The notes beneath the pieces are model-generated. The model was given only the letters and a program-made list of their open reading frames with translations, was not told the origin of the DNA and did no database searches. A DNA stretch of 64,000 nt from NCBI RefSeq assembly GCF_014635325.1, contig NZ_BMCT01000001.1, positions 186,001 through 250,000 of the forward strand, in the 5' to 3' direction. Within the stretch, counting starts at the first letter, position 1; each line of letters starts with the position of its first letter. The stretch is from Azorhizobium oxalatiphilum (GTDB taxonomy: Bacteria; Pseudomonadota; Alphaproteobacteria; Rhizobiales; Xanthobacteraceae). Positions 15,686 to 24,643 of the stretch are shown here, one piece after another. Both the position numbers and the translations under genes were made by a program.

Positions 15686-16416
15686 GCCGCCTGCTCCCAG
15701 CCGGGCACCAGCACGATGGCGAAATAGGGCGCGCGGTCGTCGTTCCGCTCGGCGAGCGGGGTCATGGTGCTGTCCGCCATGGTGCCGCGCTCCACATAAA
15801 GCGCGCGGTCGAGCCGGCCGGCGGCGGCCAGCGCCCGGCGGATCTTGGGCAAATTGCGCCCCACCTTCATGATCACGGCGGCATCCGCCTGCGACAGGCG
15901 CTCGGCGAGCGCGGTCTCATCCAGCGTGCCGGGCAGCACCATCAGCACGTCGTCGCCCTGCGAGATGGGCACGCCAGCCTGCGACCAGCAGCCGGACATG
16001 CCGGTGACGCCGGGGATCACCTGCGTCGGGAAGCGATGGGCGAGGCGCACATGCAGATGCATGTAGGAGCCATAGAAGAGCGGATCGCCCTCCGAGAGCA
16101 CCGCCACCGTCTGGCCGGCCATGAGCCGCTCGGCCACGCGGGCGGCGGAGGCGTCGTAGAAGGCGGCGATGGCCGTCTTGTAGGCGTCGTCGTGGCGATG
16201 GATTTCCGTCGTCACCGGATAGAGCAGAGGGAGTTCCTCCGCATCCGCCCGGAAGTGCGCCGAGGCGATCTTGCGGGCATGGCTGTTGTTGCCGGCCTTG
16301 GCGAAATGGGCCACCACGTCGGCGCTCTCCAGCGTGCGCACGGCTTTGAGCGTCATCAGCTCCGGATCGCCGGGGCCGACGCCGACCCCGATCAGCTGTC
16401 CGATGGCGGCGTTCAC
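15682..16416 (-). CDS. cobI: Precorrin-2 C20-methyltransferase
   Basis: A 244-residue SAM-dependent enzyme converting precorrin-2 to precorrin-3A. Family motifs are IGVGVGPGDPELMTLKAVR (8-26), VLSEGDPLFYGSYMHL and VIPGVTGMSGCWSQAG. It starts with GTG at 16416, overlapping the cobH stop by 4 bases (GTGA), and its own stop overlaps the cobJ start the same way. The longer open frame upstream lies over cobH and is ignored. Confidence 0.95.
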   Translation of the reverse strand: MNAAIGQLIGVGVGPGDPELMTLKAVRTLESADVVAHFAKAGNNSHARKIASAHFRADAEELPLLYPVTTEIHRHDDAYKTAIAAFYDASAARVAERLMAGQTVAVLSEGDPLFYGSYMHLHVRLAHRFPTQVIPGVTGMSGCWSQAGVPISQGDDVLMVLPGTLDETALAERLSQADAAVIMKVGRNLPKIRRALAAAGRLDRALYVERGTMADSTMTPLAERNDDRAPYFAIVLVPGWEQAA

Positions 16417-17051
16417 AGCCCGGCCCTCGCCAGTGAATTCACGGCGGCGGCGGTCATGGCGCTGCCGCCGAGCCGCCCGCGCACGATGGCGAAGGGCACG
16501 CCGCGCGGATTGTCCGCCAGCGCATCCTTGGATTCCATGGCGCCCACGAAACCCACCGGCATGCCGAGGATGGCGGCCGGCTTCGGCGCGCCCTGATCCA
16601 GCATCTCCAGCAGGCGGAACAAAGCGGTGGGCGCATTGCCGATGGCGACGACGGCGCCATCCAGATGCTCCCGCCACAGCTCCAGCGCGGCGGCGGAGCG
16701 GGTGTTGCCCATCTCCTGTGCCAGCACGGGAACACGCTCGTCGCGCAGGGTGCAGATCACTTCGTTATTGGCGGGCAGGCGGGCGCGGGTGATGCCGTGC
16801 GCCACCATCTGCGCATCGCACAGGATGGGCGCGCCGGCCTTCAGCGCCGCGCGGGCGGCGGCCACCGAGCCAGGGCCGAAGACGAAATCGCGCGCCGCCT
16901 CCACCAGCCCGCAGGCATGGATCATGCGCACCGCCACGTCGGCCTCGTCCTCCGAGAAGCGCGAGAGATCGGCTTCCGAGCGGATGATGGCGAAGGAGCG
17001 TTCATAGATGGCCGTGCCGTCGCGCTCATAATCGAGGGGCGAAAGGGTCAA
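16413..17051 (-). CDS. cobH: Precorrin-8X methylmutase
   Basis: A 212-residue isomerase moving the methyl from C11 to C12 to give hydrogenobyrinate. The catalytic His lies in VRMIHACGLVEAARDF, and the substrate-binding APILCDAQMVAHGITR and GMPVGFVGAMESK regions are conserved. The start appears to be TTG (17049-17051), overlapping the cobG stop by TTGA. That choice fits the family N-terminus (LSPLDYERDGTAIYERSFAIIR) and the neighbouring overlap pattern, but the rare codon makes it worth checking. Confidence 0.95.
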   Translation of the reverse strand: MTLSPLDYERDGTAIYERSFAIIRSEADLSRFSEDEADVAVRMIHACGLVEAARDFVFGPGSVAAARAALKAGAPILCDAQMVAHGITRARLPANNEVICTLRDERVPVLAQEMGNTRSAAALELWREHLDGAVVAIGNAPTALFRLLEMLDQGAPKPAAILGMPVGFVGAMESKDALADNPRGVPFAIVRGRLGGSAMTAAAVNSLARAGL

Positions 17052-18406
17052 CGGGTGAACTCCAGCACGGCGGACTCCAGAAGAAACGGTTCCAGCGCGG
17101 CTGGAGGCAAGCGGGCCAGCGTCTCACCTGCGCTCTCGCCGGGCCGCCGTGCGGCCGCGAGCGCGCCGCCGAGGCGGGCAAGGGCGGGAATGAGCGCTTC
17201 GGCCGCCAGCAGCGGCCGGGTTGCATCCCCCGCTCTGCCCTCTCGCACGAGCGCCACCCGATTGTCCATGGCATCAGCCGCAAGGCCCACCAGCGTCAGA
17301 TGCGCGGGCGCGGGATGCGCACAGCCCTTGGTGCAGGCGGAGACATGCACGGAAAGCGAGCCATCCAGCACCTCGGCCAGCGCCTGCGCCACCTGTGGGG
17401 CCAGCGCGCGGGCGGGAATATGCGCCGAGGCGCAGGCGGGCGCGCCGGGGCAGGCGGCGACGAAACGGCGGGGATCGTCCACGCTGATCAGGCAGCCCAG
17501 CGCCTGCGCGGTGGCGCGAAACCCGTCCGCCGCCTGCGGGGTGAGGCCGGTGGCGAGCAGTCCGTGATCCGGTGCCGGGCGCAGGTCGCGCGCGCCGGCC
17601 GTACGGGCGGCGGCGGCGAGCACGTCGAGATCGTCCGCATGCAGCGCGCCGAAGGGCAGGCCGACGCCGCAGGCAAAAGTGCCGTCCTTCAGCGCGAACA
17701 GGCCGATGGGGCTGGCCTCCCGCATGGGGCGGGGCGGGACGGCCGGGGCGGGCGGAAGGGCATCGGCCATGCGGGCCGAGGGGCCGAGCGCGGCGAGGCG
17801 TTCCAGCAGGCTGCGCACCAGTTCGGGCGCATCGCGTCCGCGCGCGGCGCCGAAGGGCAGGGCGCGGGCGGCATCGCCCGCCAGCCACACGTCCCATGTC
17901 TTCTCGCCCTTGGTCTGCGCGCCCTTCATGGGGCGGGCGACAAGGCGGACATCGGTCTTGAAGGCATCCAGCGAGAGCGCGCCGCCGCCATCCACCACCA
18001 CCGAGACCTTGGCGCCGAGGCGCGGCAGCAGGTCGGCGGCCATGTCATGCAGGCGGGCGGCCAGGAGGCGGGCGTCCACCACCTCCTGCGCGTCGATGCC
18101 GGAGAGGGGCGAGACGTCCACGGGCAGGCCGGTGCGCGGCGTGATGCCGAGGGCGTTCACCGCCGCGTTCAGCGGGCCGACGCTTTGCTCGGTGAGGCCG
18201 CGCAACTGCACGCTGCCCTTGGCGGTGATCTCGATGATGCCGTTGCCGTGGGCACGGGCGGCGTCCGCCAGCCCCTTCATCTGGTCGAGGGTGAGCCAGC
18301 CGTCCGCCGGCACGAGGCGCACCAGCAGGCCGTCGCCGGTGGCCATGGGGGCGGTGAGCGCCGGGCAGATGCCCCGGCGGGTGGGGGGCGTGACGGGGGC
18401 GGTCAT
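17048..18406 (-). CDS. cobG: Precorrin-3B synthase CobG
   Basis: A 452-residue oxygen-dependent iron-sulfur enzyme that hydroxylates C20 and forms the gamma-lactone of precorrin-3B, the committed step of the aerobic pathway. It resembles sulfite/nitrite reductases. Ferredoxin-like repeats precede the 4Fe-4S/siroheme-type Cys set ACPGAPACASAHIPAR and SACTKGCAHP near residues 325-375. The ATG at 18406 overlaps the stop of the upstream repeat ORF by ATGA. The 21 bases over this start recur exactly at 19703-19723, next to the cobN stop, so the original order was probably cobN directly coupled to cobG. Confidence 0.94.
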   Translation of the reverse strand: MTAPVTPPTRRGICPALTAPMATGDGLLVRLVPADGWLTLDQMKGLADAARAHGNGIIEITAKGSVQLRGLTEQSVGPLNAAVNALGITPRTGLPVDVSPLSGIDAQEVVDARLLAARLHDMAADLLPRLGAKVSVVVDGGGALSLDAFKTDVRLVARPMKGAQTKGEKTWDVWLAGDAARALPFGAARGRDAPELVRSLLERLAALGPSARMADALPPAPAVPPRPMREASPIGLFALKDGTFACGVGLPFGALHADDLDVLAAAARTAGARDLRPAPDHGLLATGLTPQAADGFRATAQALGCLISVDDPRRFVAACPGAPACASAHIPARALAPQVAQALAEVLDGSLSVHVSACTKGCAHPAPAHLTLVGLAADAMDNRVALVREGRAGDATRPLLAAEALIPALARLGGALAAARRPGESAGETLARLPPAALEPFLLESAVLEFTR

Positions 18407-19722
18407 TGGGCAGGCTCAAATGAGGCCGGGGACGCGTGTCCGGCTGCCGGGTTGGCGCGGCCCCCGCCGATTTCCCCCTCTCCCGCTTGCGGGGGAGACG
18501 GCGCGCGTGGTGCCGGGCAGTCGCTCTCCGTCTGGGCGCCGCCCTCCCCCATTTCCCCCTCTCCCGCTTGCGGGGGAGGGCAGGGAGGGGGCGCCGCGCG
18601 CTGCGCGGCGGGGCGGGCGGCTGCGGCCGGGGACGACGTAGGGGCATAGGGCATAGGGCCCGTCCGGGCCTGATGTCCCGCCGTGCCCCCTCCCCAACCC
18701 TCCCCCGCAAGCGGGAGAGGGGGGCTGTCAGGCGCGGGGACGGGGGCAAGCTCCAGAACGGGCGATGCGGAGCCGGCTTTCAGAGACGGCGCGCGTGGTG
18801 CCGGGCCGTTGCTCTCCGTCTGGGCGCGGCCCTCCCCTATTTCCCCCTCTCCCGCTTGCGGGGGAGGGCAGGGAGGGGGCGCCGCGCACGGCGCGGCGGG
18901 GCGGACGGTTTCGGCCGGGGACGACGTTTGAGCGCAGAGCAGAGCGGCGGCTTGGGGCTGATGTCCCGCCGAGCCCCCTCCCCAACCCTCCCCCGCTTGC
19001 GGGAGAGGGGGGCTGTCAGGCGCGGGGGTGGGGGCACGCTCCAGAATGGGCGATGCGGAGCCGAATTTCAGAGACGGCGCGCGTGGTGCCGGGCAGTCGC
19101 TCTCCGTCTGGGCGCCGCCCTTCCCCATTTCCCCCTCTCCCGCTTGCGGGGGAGGGCAGGGAGGGGGCGCCGCGCACGGCGCGGCGGGGCGAACGGTTTC
19201 GGCCGGGGACGACGTGGGGGCATAGGGCATAGGGCCCGTCCGGGCCTGATGTCCCGCCGTGCCCCCTCCCCAACCCTCCCCCGCAAGCGGGAGAGGGGGT
19301 CTGTCAGGCGCGGCGGCGGGGGCAAGCTCCAGAACGGGCGATGCGGAGCTGGCCTTCAGAGACGGCGCGCGTGGTGCCGGGCAGGCGCTCTCCGTTTGGG
19401 CGCCGCCCTCCCCGATTTCCCCCTCTCCCGCTTGCGGGGGAGGGCAGGGAGGGGGCGCCGCGCGCTGCGCGGCGGGGCGGGCGGCTGCGGCCGGGGACGA
19501 CGTTTGAGCGTAGAGCAGAGCGGCGGCTTGGGCCTGATGTCCCGCCGAGCCCCCTCCCCAACCCTCCCCCGCAAGCGGGAGAGGGGGCCTGTCAGGCGCG
19601 GGGGCGGGGGCAAGCTCCAGAATGGGCGATGCGGAGCCGACTTTCAGAGACGGCGCGCGTGGTGCCGGGCGGCGGGTTTTCAATTCTGAGCCGTGAGCGC
19701 AAGGCGTGACGGGGGCGGTCAT
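18403..19722 (-). CDS. 439-residue repeat ORF between cobN and cobG
   Basis: An open frame made almost wholly of four 96-residue repeats encoded by the 288-bp tandem array. It begins with a copy of the CobG start (MTAPVTP), then Ala/Pro/Gly-rich units such as APRAPSLKVGSASP, PPLPLAGEGWGGG and PPPQAGEGEIGEG. The ATG overlaps the cobN stop and the stop overlaps the cobG start, both as ATGA. No signal peptide, domain or membrane segment is visible. Other frames through this GC-rich array are also open, so openness alone proves little; exact coupling at both ends is the main support. It may simply preserve translation from cobN into cobG. Whether it yields a stable protein is unknown. Confidence 0.45.
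   Translation of the reverse strand: MTAPVTPCAHGSELKTRRPAPRAPSLKVGSASPILELAPAPAPDRPPLPLAGEGWGGGSAGHQAQAAALLYAQTSSPAAAARPAAQRAAPPPCPPPQAGEGEIGEGGAQTESACPAPRAPSLKASSASPVLELAPAAAPDRPPLPLAGEGWGGGTAGHQARTGPMPYAPTSSPAETVRPAAPCAAPPPCPPPQAGEGEMGKGGAQTESDCPAPRAPSLKFGSASPILERAPTPAPDSPPLPQAGEGWGGGSAGHQPQAAALLCAQTSSPAETVRPAAPCAAPPPCPPPQAGEGEIGEGRAQTESNGPAPRAPSLKAGSASPVLELAPVPAPDSPPLPLAGEGWGGGTAGHQARTGPMPYAPTSSPAAAARPAAQRAAPPPCPPPQAGEGEMGEGGAQTESDCPAPRAPSPPQAGEGEIGGGRANPAAGHASPASFEPAQ
18497..19648. repeat. Tandem array: four units of exactly 288 bp
   Basis: The marker gacggcgcgcgtggtgccgg starts at 18497, 18785, 19073, 19361 and 19649, always 288 bases apart; the last is the head of a truncated fifth unit. 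The units differ at scattered positions, so they are not very recent copies. Each holds two inverted copies of the genome-wide palindrome (ctcccgcttgcgggggag and cctcccccgcaagcgggag). A 21-bp direct repeat flanks the whole region (18387-18407 and 19703-19723). The 288-bp period is divisible by three, so copy-number change would keep the frame. Confidence 0.95.
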
Positions 19723-22700
19723 TCGGCGGCCGGACATGGAACTGCCTCCCGGCGCAGGGCATCGAGATCGGCGTCGATGTCGTTGCGCCTCGGATGCCAG
19801 AGCCCGCGCCGCCGGGCATCCGAAAAGCGCCGCGCCATCTGCGCGGCGGCCGCCGGGTTCTGGGCCAGCAGAAAGGCGCGCACGGCCTCATCGCGCAAGT
19901 AGGCGGCGTGAAGCGCGTCAATCAGCCCATCCGCCACCCGTCCCGTGGTCTCGGCGAACGCGATGAGGCGGTCCACCGTCTCCAGCAACTCGGACGCTCC
20001 ACGCGGTCCATGGCGCATCTGCCCGGCGATGAAGGTGTCCGACACCCGCCCGTGCACGATGCGGGCAAGCGCGGTGGCCAAGTCGCGCGCCTTCGGGCGG
20101 GCGGGATCGGTGGTGTCGAGCACGATGAGATCGACCGCCTTGCCGAGTTTTTCCGCCGCCGCCGCGAAGCCGCCGATGAAGGCGGCATCCTCGCCCCCAT
20201 CCAGCAGGTCGCGGGCGGGGTCGTCGGTTCCGTGCAGCAGGCCGTCGGCGCGCGCCACCTGCGTGGCGAAGGCGCCGGGGGCGGGGCGCGCCGCGCCGTC
20301 CGCGCCGCCGTAAGCGTGCGAGGCGTGGTCGAGATAGGACTGGCCCAGTTCGCTGCGCTCCTCGAAGAGGCCGCGCGCGAGGCGCTCCTCGATGCCGGCC
20401 CCGTAAGCGCCGGGCGCGGCGCCGAAGATGCGGTCGGTCTCCCCGGAGGCGGCGAGCGGATTGTCGGTGCCCTCGTCGGCACGGGCAGCGACCGCGCGGG
20501 TGGCGGCGTCGATGAGCGCCACCTGCGCCGGGAAAATGTCGCGGAACAGGCCGGAGATGCGCCAGGTCACGTCCACGCGCGGGCGGCCCAGCGCGGCCGG
20601 GGGCAGCACCTCGATGCCGGTGACGCGCCCGGTCCCCGCGTCCCATTGCGGCCGGCAGCCCATGAGGGAGAGGCCCTGCGCGATCTCCTCGCCGCCGGTG
20701 CGCAGCGTGGCGCTGCCCCAGAGGTCGATGACCAGGGCGTGGGGATAGTCGCCATGCTCCTGCAGGAAGGCGCGCACCACCTCGTCCGCCGCCAGCCTGC
20801 CGAGATCCAGCGCGGTGGGGGTGGGGATGGCACGCGGATCGGCGGTGAAGAGATTGCGGCCCGTGGGCAGCACGTCCCGCCGCCCGCGCGCCGGGGCACC
20901 GGCGGGGCCGGCCGGGATATGGCGGCCGTCGAGGGCGGCGAGCAAAGCGGTGCGCTCGGCCTCGCCCGACTGGCGGCGCATGTCGTCGCCGTCCTCGCTG
21001 CTGCCGTAGATATGGAGCCCGTCCTTGACGGCGAGATCCTTCACGTCGCACAGCCAGGCGTCGATCTGGCGCAGCGCCGTGTCGGCATCGTCATCGGCGG
21101 CGACGCCGGCGACCGTGGCGAGGCCGGTGTCGGCGGCGGTCTCGACGATGAGGCGGGCGAGGCGCTCGCGGCGGCGGCGGTCGAGCCCGTCCGCCTGCGC
21201 ATATTCATCCACCAGCTGCTCCAGTCTCTGCTCCGCTTCAGAGAGGCCGGCGTGCGCCAGCGGGGGCGGCAGATGGCCAAGCGTGAGGGCGGCCACGCGG
21301 CGCTTGGCCTGCGCGGCCTCGCCGGGGTTGCTGACGATGAAGGGATAGATGATCGGCAGCTCACCCAGCAGCGCCTGCGGGAAGCAGGCGGGGGTGAGCG
21401 CCACGGTCTTGCCCGGCAGCCATTCCAGCGTGCCATGGGCGCCCATGTGAATGAGCGCATGCGCATCAAGGCTCTCGCGCAGCCAGAAGCCGAAGGCCAG
21501 CAGGGCATGGCGGGGCGGCAGCGTGGGATCGTGATAATCCGCCCGCCGGTCCAGCGATGCGCCGCGCTCCGGGGCGAGCGCGACGACAGCCTTGCCGAAA
21601 GACGCGGCGCGGAAGGCGAAGGCGTTCCGGGCGAGGTCGGCGTCGGCTTCGGGCGGCCCCCACGCGGCGTGGATCGCGGCCTGCGTCTCCGGGGGCAGGG
21701 TCGCGAGGCGGGCCTTGTAGGCATCGAGCGGATAGCGGACGGCCTCTCCTCCTGCGGTGAGCGCTTCGAGCAGGGCGCGGGCATCCTCCGGCGGGGCATC
21801 CACCGCATAGCCCTCGCTGCGCAGGGTGGCGAGGAGGCGGCGGGTGCTCTCGGGCACGTCGAGGCCCACCGCATAGCCGGTGCGGCCGGGCACGCCGGGA
21901 TAGTCCGGCATCACGATCATGAGCCGCCGCTCTGCACGCGGCGTGCGGGCGAGCCGGATCAGCGCCGCCGCTTTGTCCGCCGCATGGGCGATGCCGTCCG
22001 CGTAAGGCGCATTGTGGGCCGAGGCGAAGGCGAGATCGTCGTCGGAGTCACTGAGGGTCTTGAAGGAGATGGCCCCTGCCAGCACGCGTCCGTCCAGCTC
22101 GGGGAGCACCACATGCATGGCGAGATCGGCTGCCGCGAGGCCGCGTGCGTTCGTCTCCCACGCCTGCCGGGCGGTGGTGGCGGGCACCACCTGCAGCACC
22201 GGCGGTCCGCCGGGGGCGAACACATCGTCCGCCTCGCCGGCCGCGAAGGCGGTGGCGGTGAGGATGATGTCGGGGGCGGTGTCGGCGATCGCCTGCCGCA
22301 CGAAGGCGCGCGAGGCTGGCTCTTTCAGGCTGGCCACGAACAGCGGCACGGGGGCGATGCCGCGCGCGGCGAGGGCGTCCGCCAGCGCGTCGATGGGGGC
22401 GATATCGCCCGCCAGCCACATGGAGCGGTAGAACAGGAGGAGGGCGCGGGGCGGGGTGCCGGTGGCGGGCGGCTGCCGGGTGGGGGCCGCGTGTGACGTA
22501 TGTCCCGCCGTGCCCCCTCCCCAGCCCTCCCCCGCAAGCGGGAGAGGGGGCAGGTTCGGCGAGCGGAAAGGGACAGGCGTCGAAACAGCGGGCTGGGAAA
22601 CGGAACGAACCGCGATTTCGTCCGTCGCAGCGATTCGGACGGGGTTTGATCCCGCCGTGTTCCCATCAGTGCCCGAAGCCGTCCCGCTTTGGGACAGCAC

Positions 22701-23273
22701 AGCGTCCAGCCCGACCATGCCGGTGCCCGGCTGGTAGAAAGCCGCCTGCGGGACGGGGGCGGCCGGCGCAGGCATGCCCGCATCCCGCCCGGCCAGTCGA
22801 GCCGTGCGCTTCAGGAGCGCGCCCATGTTGACGGGGCCGCCCTGCCGGAAGCAGGCGAGTAGCGCGGCCAGTTCATCGGGGGCGACGGTGGAGAGGGCCG
22901 CGAGGCGCGGGTCGTCCTGATCCTCGCCGGGCAGAAGGGCGAGGGCGATGCCCTGCCGGCGGGCCAAAGCGGAGAGCTGCTCGGCGCCATAGCGCCACCA
23001 GTCGAGCCCGCCCAGCAGCCGCACCACGATCACCTTTGCCTGGCGTGCGGTGCGGTCGATCCACAGATCCACCGACATGGGATGGCGCAGATCCTTCAGC
23101 CGTGCGAGGCGCAAAGCGGGCAGGGTGTCCCGCTCCAGACGCCATGCGGCGGCGAGGGCCAGCAGGTCACTGTCGGTGAAGGAGAGGGCCAGCACGTCAG
23201 CCGGGGGCAGGCGGAGGTCGATGGGCTCCGCGAGATCCTCGATGCTGGCCGATGTGGTGGCGAGTATGTGCAT
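19719..23273 (-). CDS. cobN: Aerobic cobaltochelatase subunit CobN
   Basis: A 1184-residue large subunit of the CobNST chelatase that inserts cobalt into hydrogenobyrinate a,c-diamide using ATP. The CobN/magnesium-chelatase H-type body runs from about residue 275 to the end, including IHMGAHGTLEWLPGK and ALVIDLWGSATLRTGGE. Residues about 165-275 form a Pro/Ala-rich spacer that contains a palindromic element read in frame (PPLPLAGEGWGGG, 242-254). Partner subunits CobS and CobT are not in the window. It follows cobW after a 312-bp repeat-bearing gap and is inferred to belong to the riboswitch operon. Confidence 0.96.
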   Translation of the reverse strand: MHILATTSASIEDLAEPIDLRLPPADVLALSFTDSDLLALAAAWRLERDTLPALRLARLKDLRHPMSVDLWIDRTARQAKVIVVRLLGGLDWWRYGAEQLSALARRQGIALALLPGEDQDDPRLAALSTVAPDELAALLACFRQGGPVNMGALLKRTARLAGRDAGMPAPAAPVPQAAFYQPGTGMVGLDAVLSQSGTASGTDGNTAGSNPVRIAATDEIAVRSVSQPAVSTPVPFRSPNLPPLPLAGEGWGGGTAGHTSHAAPTRQPPATGTPPRALLLFYRSMWLAGDIAPIDALADALAARGIAPVPLFVASLKEPASRAFVRQAIADTAPDIILTATAFAAGEADDVFAPGGPPVLQVVPATTARQAWETNARGLAAADLAMHVVLPELDGRVLAGAISFKTLSDSDDDLAFASAHNAPYADGIAHAADKAAALIRLARTPRAERRLMIVMPDYPGVPGRTGYAVGLDVPESTRRLLATLRSEGYAVDAPPEDARALLEALTAGGEAVRYPLDAYKARLATLPPETQAAIHAAWGPPEADADLARNAFAFRAASFGKAVVALAPERGASLDRRADYHDPTLPPRHALLAFGFWLRESLDAHALIHMGAHGTLEWLPGKTVALTPACFPQALLGELPIIYPFIVSNPGEAAQAKRRVAALTLGHLPPPLAHAGLSEAEQRLEQLVDEYAQADGLDRRRRERLARLIVETAADTGLATVAGVAADDDADTALRQIDAWLCDVKDLAVKDGLHIYGSSEDGDDMRRQSGEAERTALLAALDGRHIPAGPAGAPARGRRDVLPTGRNLFTADPRAIPTPTALDLGRLAADEVVRAFLQEHGDYPHALVIDLWGSATLRTGGEEIAQGLSLMGCRPQWDAGTGRVTGIEVLPPAALGRPRVDVTWRISGLFRDIFPAQVALIDAATRAVAARADEGTDNPLAASGETDRIFGAAPGAYGAGIEERLARGLFEERSELGQSYLDHASHAYGGADGAARPAPGAFATQVARADGLLHGTDDPARDLLDGGEDAAFIGGFAAAAEKLGKAVDLIVLDTTDPARPKARDLATALARIVHGRVSDTFIAGQMRHGPRGASELLETVDRLIAFAETTGRVADGLIDALHAAYLRDEAVRAFLLAQNPAAAAQMARRFSDARRRGLWHPRRNDIDADLDALRREAVPCPAAE
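22511..22555. repeat. GC-rich palindrome inserted in frame inside cobN
   Basis: The segment ccctcccccgcaagcgggagaggg inside cobN is the same palindrome found in the array at 18497-19648, in the gap at 23415-23545 and near 63964-63989. It encodes PPLPLAGEGWGGG in a non-conserved spacer of CobN. This resembles protein-coding palindromic elements of the Rickettsia RPE type. Confidence 0.8.
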
Positions 23274-23414
23274 GGGTCTCAGGTCACGCCGCCCACGTCG
23301 TGCCGGCGGCCAAGGGTCGTTTGTTTGCCGGCCATTATCCCACGCGGTGGCCGTGCGGGATATGGGCGGGCGGATGGGCCGCCTGATGGGGGGCGGCGTG
23401 CCCGGCGGTAGCCG

Positions 23415-23545
23415 CGCTTGCCCCTCCCCAACCCTCCCCCGCAGGCGGGAGAGGGCTTTGCGTTACGTCGGCGGCCATGGCCCTCCCGGCTTGCGGGACA
23501 GGCCCCCTCTCCCGCTTGCGGGGGAGGGTTGGGGAGGGGGCAGAC
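23415..23545. repeat. Two inverted GC-rich palindromes between cobN and cobW
   Basis: The 312-bp gap (23274-23585) has no gene. It carries two palindrome copies in opposite orientation (about 23424-23453 and 23501-23536), which could fold into one long hairpin in the cobW-cobN transcript. Effects on cobN expression are inference. Confidence 0.75.
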
Positions 23546-23585
23546 CGGGCGCTCCGCGAAGACCGGGCGCCCGCCCTCCCCACAA

Positions 23586-24626
23586 TCAGCCCAGCAGCGC
23601 CTTCTCGGCCGCCGCGCGATCGAACCCCTTCAGGCCGATCACCACCAGCGCGCCGGTGCGCGGCTCGTCGCCCTTCCACGGGCGGTCGAAATGGTGCGAC
23701 ACGCGCGGGCCGACGCCCTGCACCAGCAGCCGCATGGGCTTGCCGGCAACGGACGCGAACCCCTTCACCCGCAGCACGTCGTCCACTTCGGACGCCGCCA
23801 CCACGCGGGCGGTGAGCGCCGCCGGGTCGGTGATCTCGGGAATGGCGACGACGAAGCTGTCGAAATCGTCGTGGTCGTGGTCCAGCTCGTCGTCGTGATG
23901 GGTCTTGCGATTGTCGATGTCGTCCTCGGTGCCCACCCCGAGGCCGAGCAGCACGCTGGCATCCACCTTGCCGCCGGAGGCGCGCACCACGCTCACCGCA
24001 CGCGGCAGCGAGGCGGCGATCCGCTCGCCCGCGAGCTTCGCGCCATCGGCGTCCAGCAGGTCGGACTTAGAGATGATGACGAGATCGGCGCAGGCGATCT
24101 GGTCCTCGAACACCTCCTCCACCGGGTCGTCATGGTCGAGGCTGTCGTCGGCGGCGCGTTGGGCGTCGAGGGCGTCGTGGTCATGGGCGACGCGGCCTTC
24201 CGCCAGCGCCGGGCCGTCCACCACGGCGACCACGCCGTCCACCGTCACCCGGCCCTTGATGGCCGGCCACTGGAACGCCTGCACCAGCGGCTTGGGCAGC
24301 GCGAGGCCGGAGGTCTCGATCAGGATATGGTCCACGTCGCGGGCGAGGATCTTGTCCAGCGCGGGGGCGAAGTCGTCGGCCACGGTGCAGCACAGGCAGC
24401 CGTTGGACAGCTCGACGATATTGTCCTCCGGGCAGCTCTCGATGCCGCAGCCCTTCAGGATCTCGCCGTCGATGCCGACATCGCCGAATTCGTTGACGAT
24501 CACCGCGAGCTTCTTGCCGTTGGCGGTCTCCAGCAGGTGGCGGATGAGGGTGGTCTTTCCGGCGCCGAGGAAGCCCGTGACGATGGTGCAGGGGACGCGG
24601 GCGAGGGACGGATTGGAGGCGGTCAT
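23586..24626 (-). CDS. cobW: CobW GTPase, putative cobalt chaperone
   Basis: A 346-residue G3E GTPase thought to deliver cobalt to the CobNST chelatase. The P-loop GFLGAGKTT lies near residue 18, the metal-binding GCLCC motif follows ELSN, and SKSDLLDADG fits the guanine-binding site. A His/Asp-rich stretch (THHDDELDHDHDDFD, about 242-256) is typical of metal-handling members. The ATG at 24626 has GGAG upstream. It lies 17 bp after the DUF1636 gene and upstream of cobN, near the head of the riboswitch operon. Confidence 0.95.
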   Translation of the reverse strand: MTASNPSLARVPCTIVTGFLGAGKTTLIRHLLETANGKKLAVIVNEFGDVGIDGEILKGCGIESCPEDNIVELSNGCLCCTVADDFAPALDKILARDVDHILIETSGLALPKPLVQAFQWPAIKGRVTVDGVVAVVDGPALAEGRVAHDHDALDAQRAADDSLDHDDPVEEVFEDQIACADLVIISKSDLLDADGAKLAGERIAASLPRAVSVVRASGGKVDASVLLGLGVGTEDDIDNRKTHHDDELDHDHDDFDSFVVAIPEITDPAALTARVVAASEVDDVLRVKGFASVAGKPMRLLVQGVGPRVSHHFDRPWKGDEPRTGALVVIGLKGFDRAAAEKALLG

Positions 24627-24643
24627 GGGAACTCCGGAAAGCG

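Noticed and set aside
18497-19648. CRISPR array
   Set aside because: Units are 288 bp and contiguous, with no spacers and no cas genes.
18436-19689. Long plus-strand ORF through the 288-bp array
   Set aside because: It is antisense to the coupled minus-strand frame, has no ribosome binding site and no link to neighbours. GC-rich repeats leave several frames open.
19794-22496. 900-codon plus-strand ORF over cobN
   Set aside because: Antisense shadow of CobN, which is clearly conserved on the minus strand.
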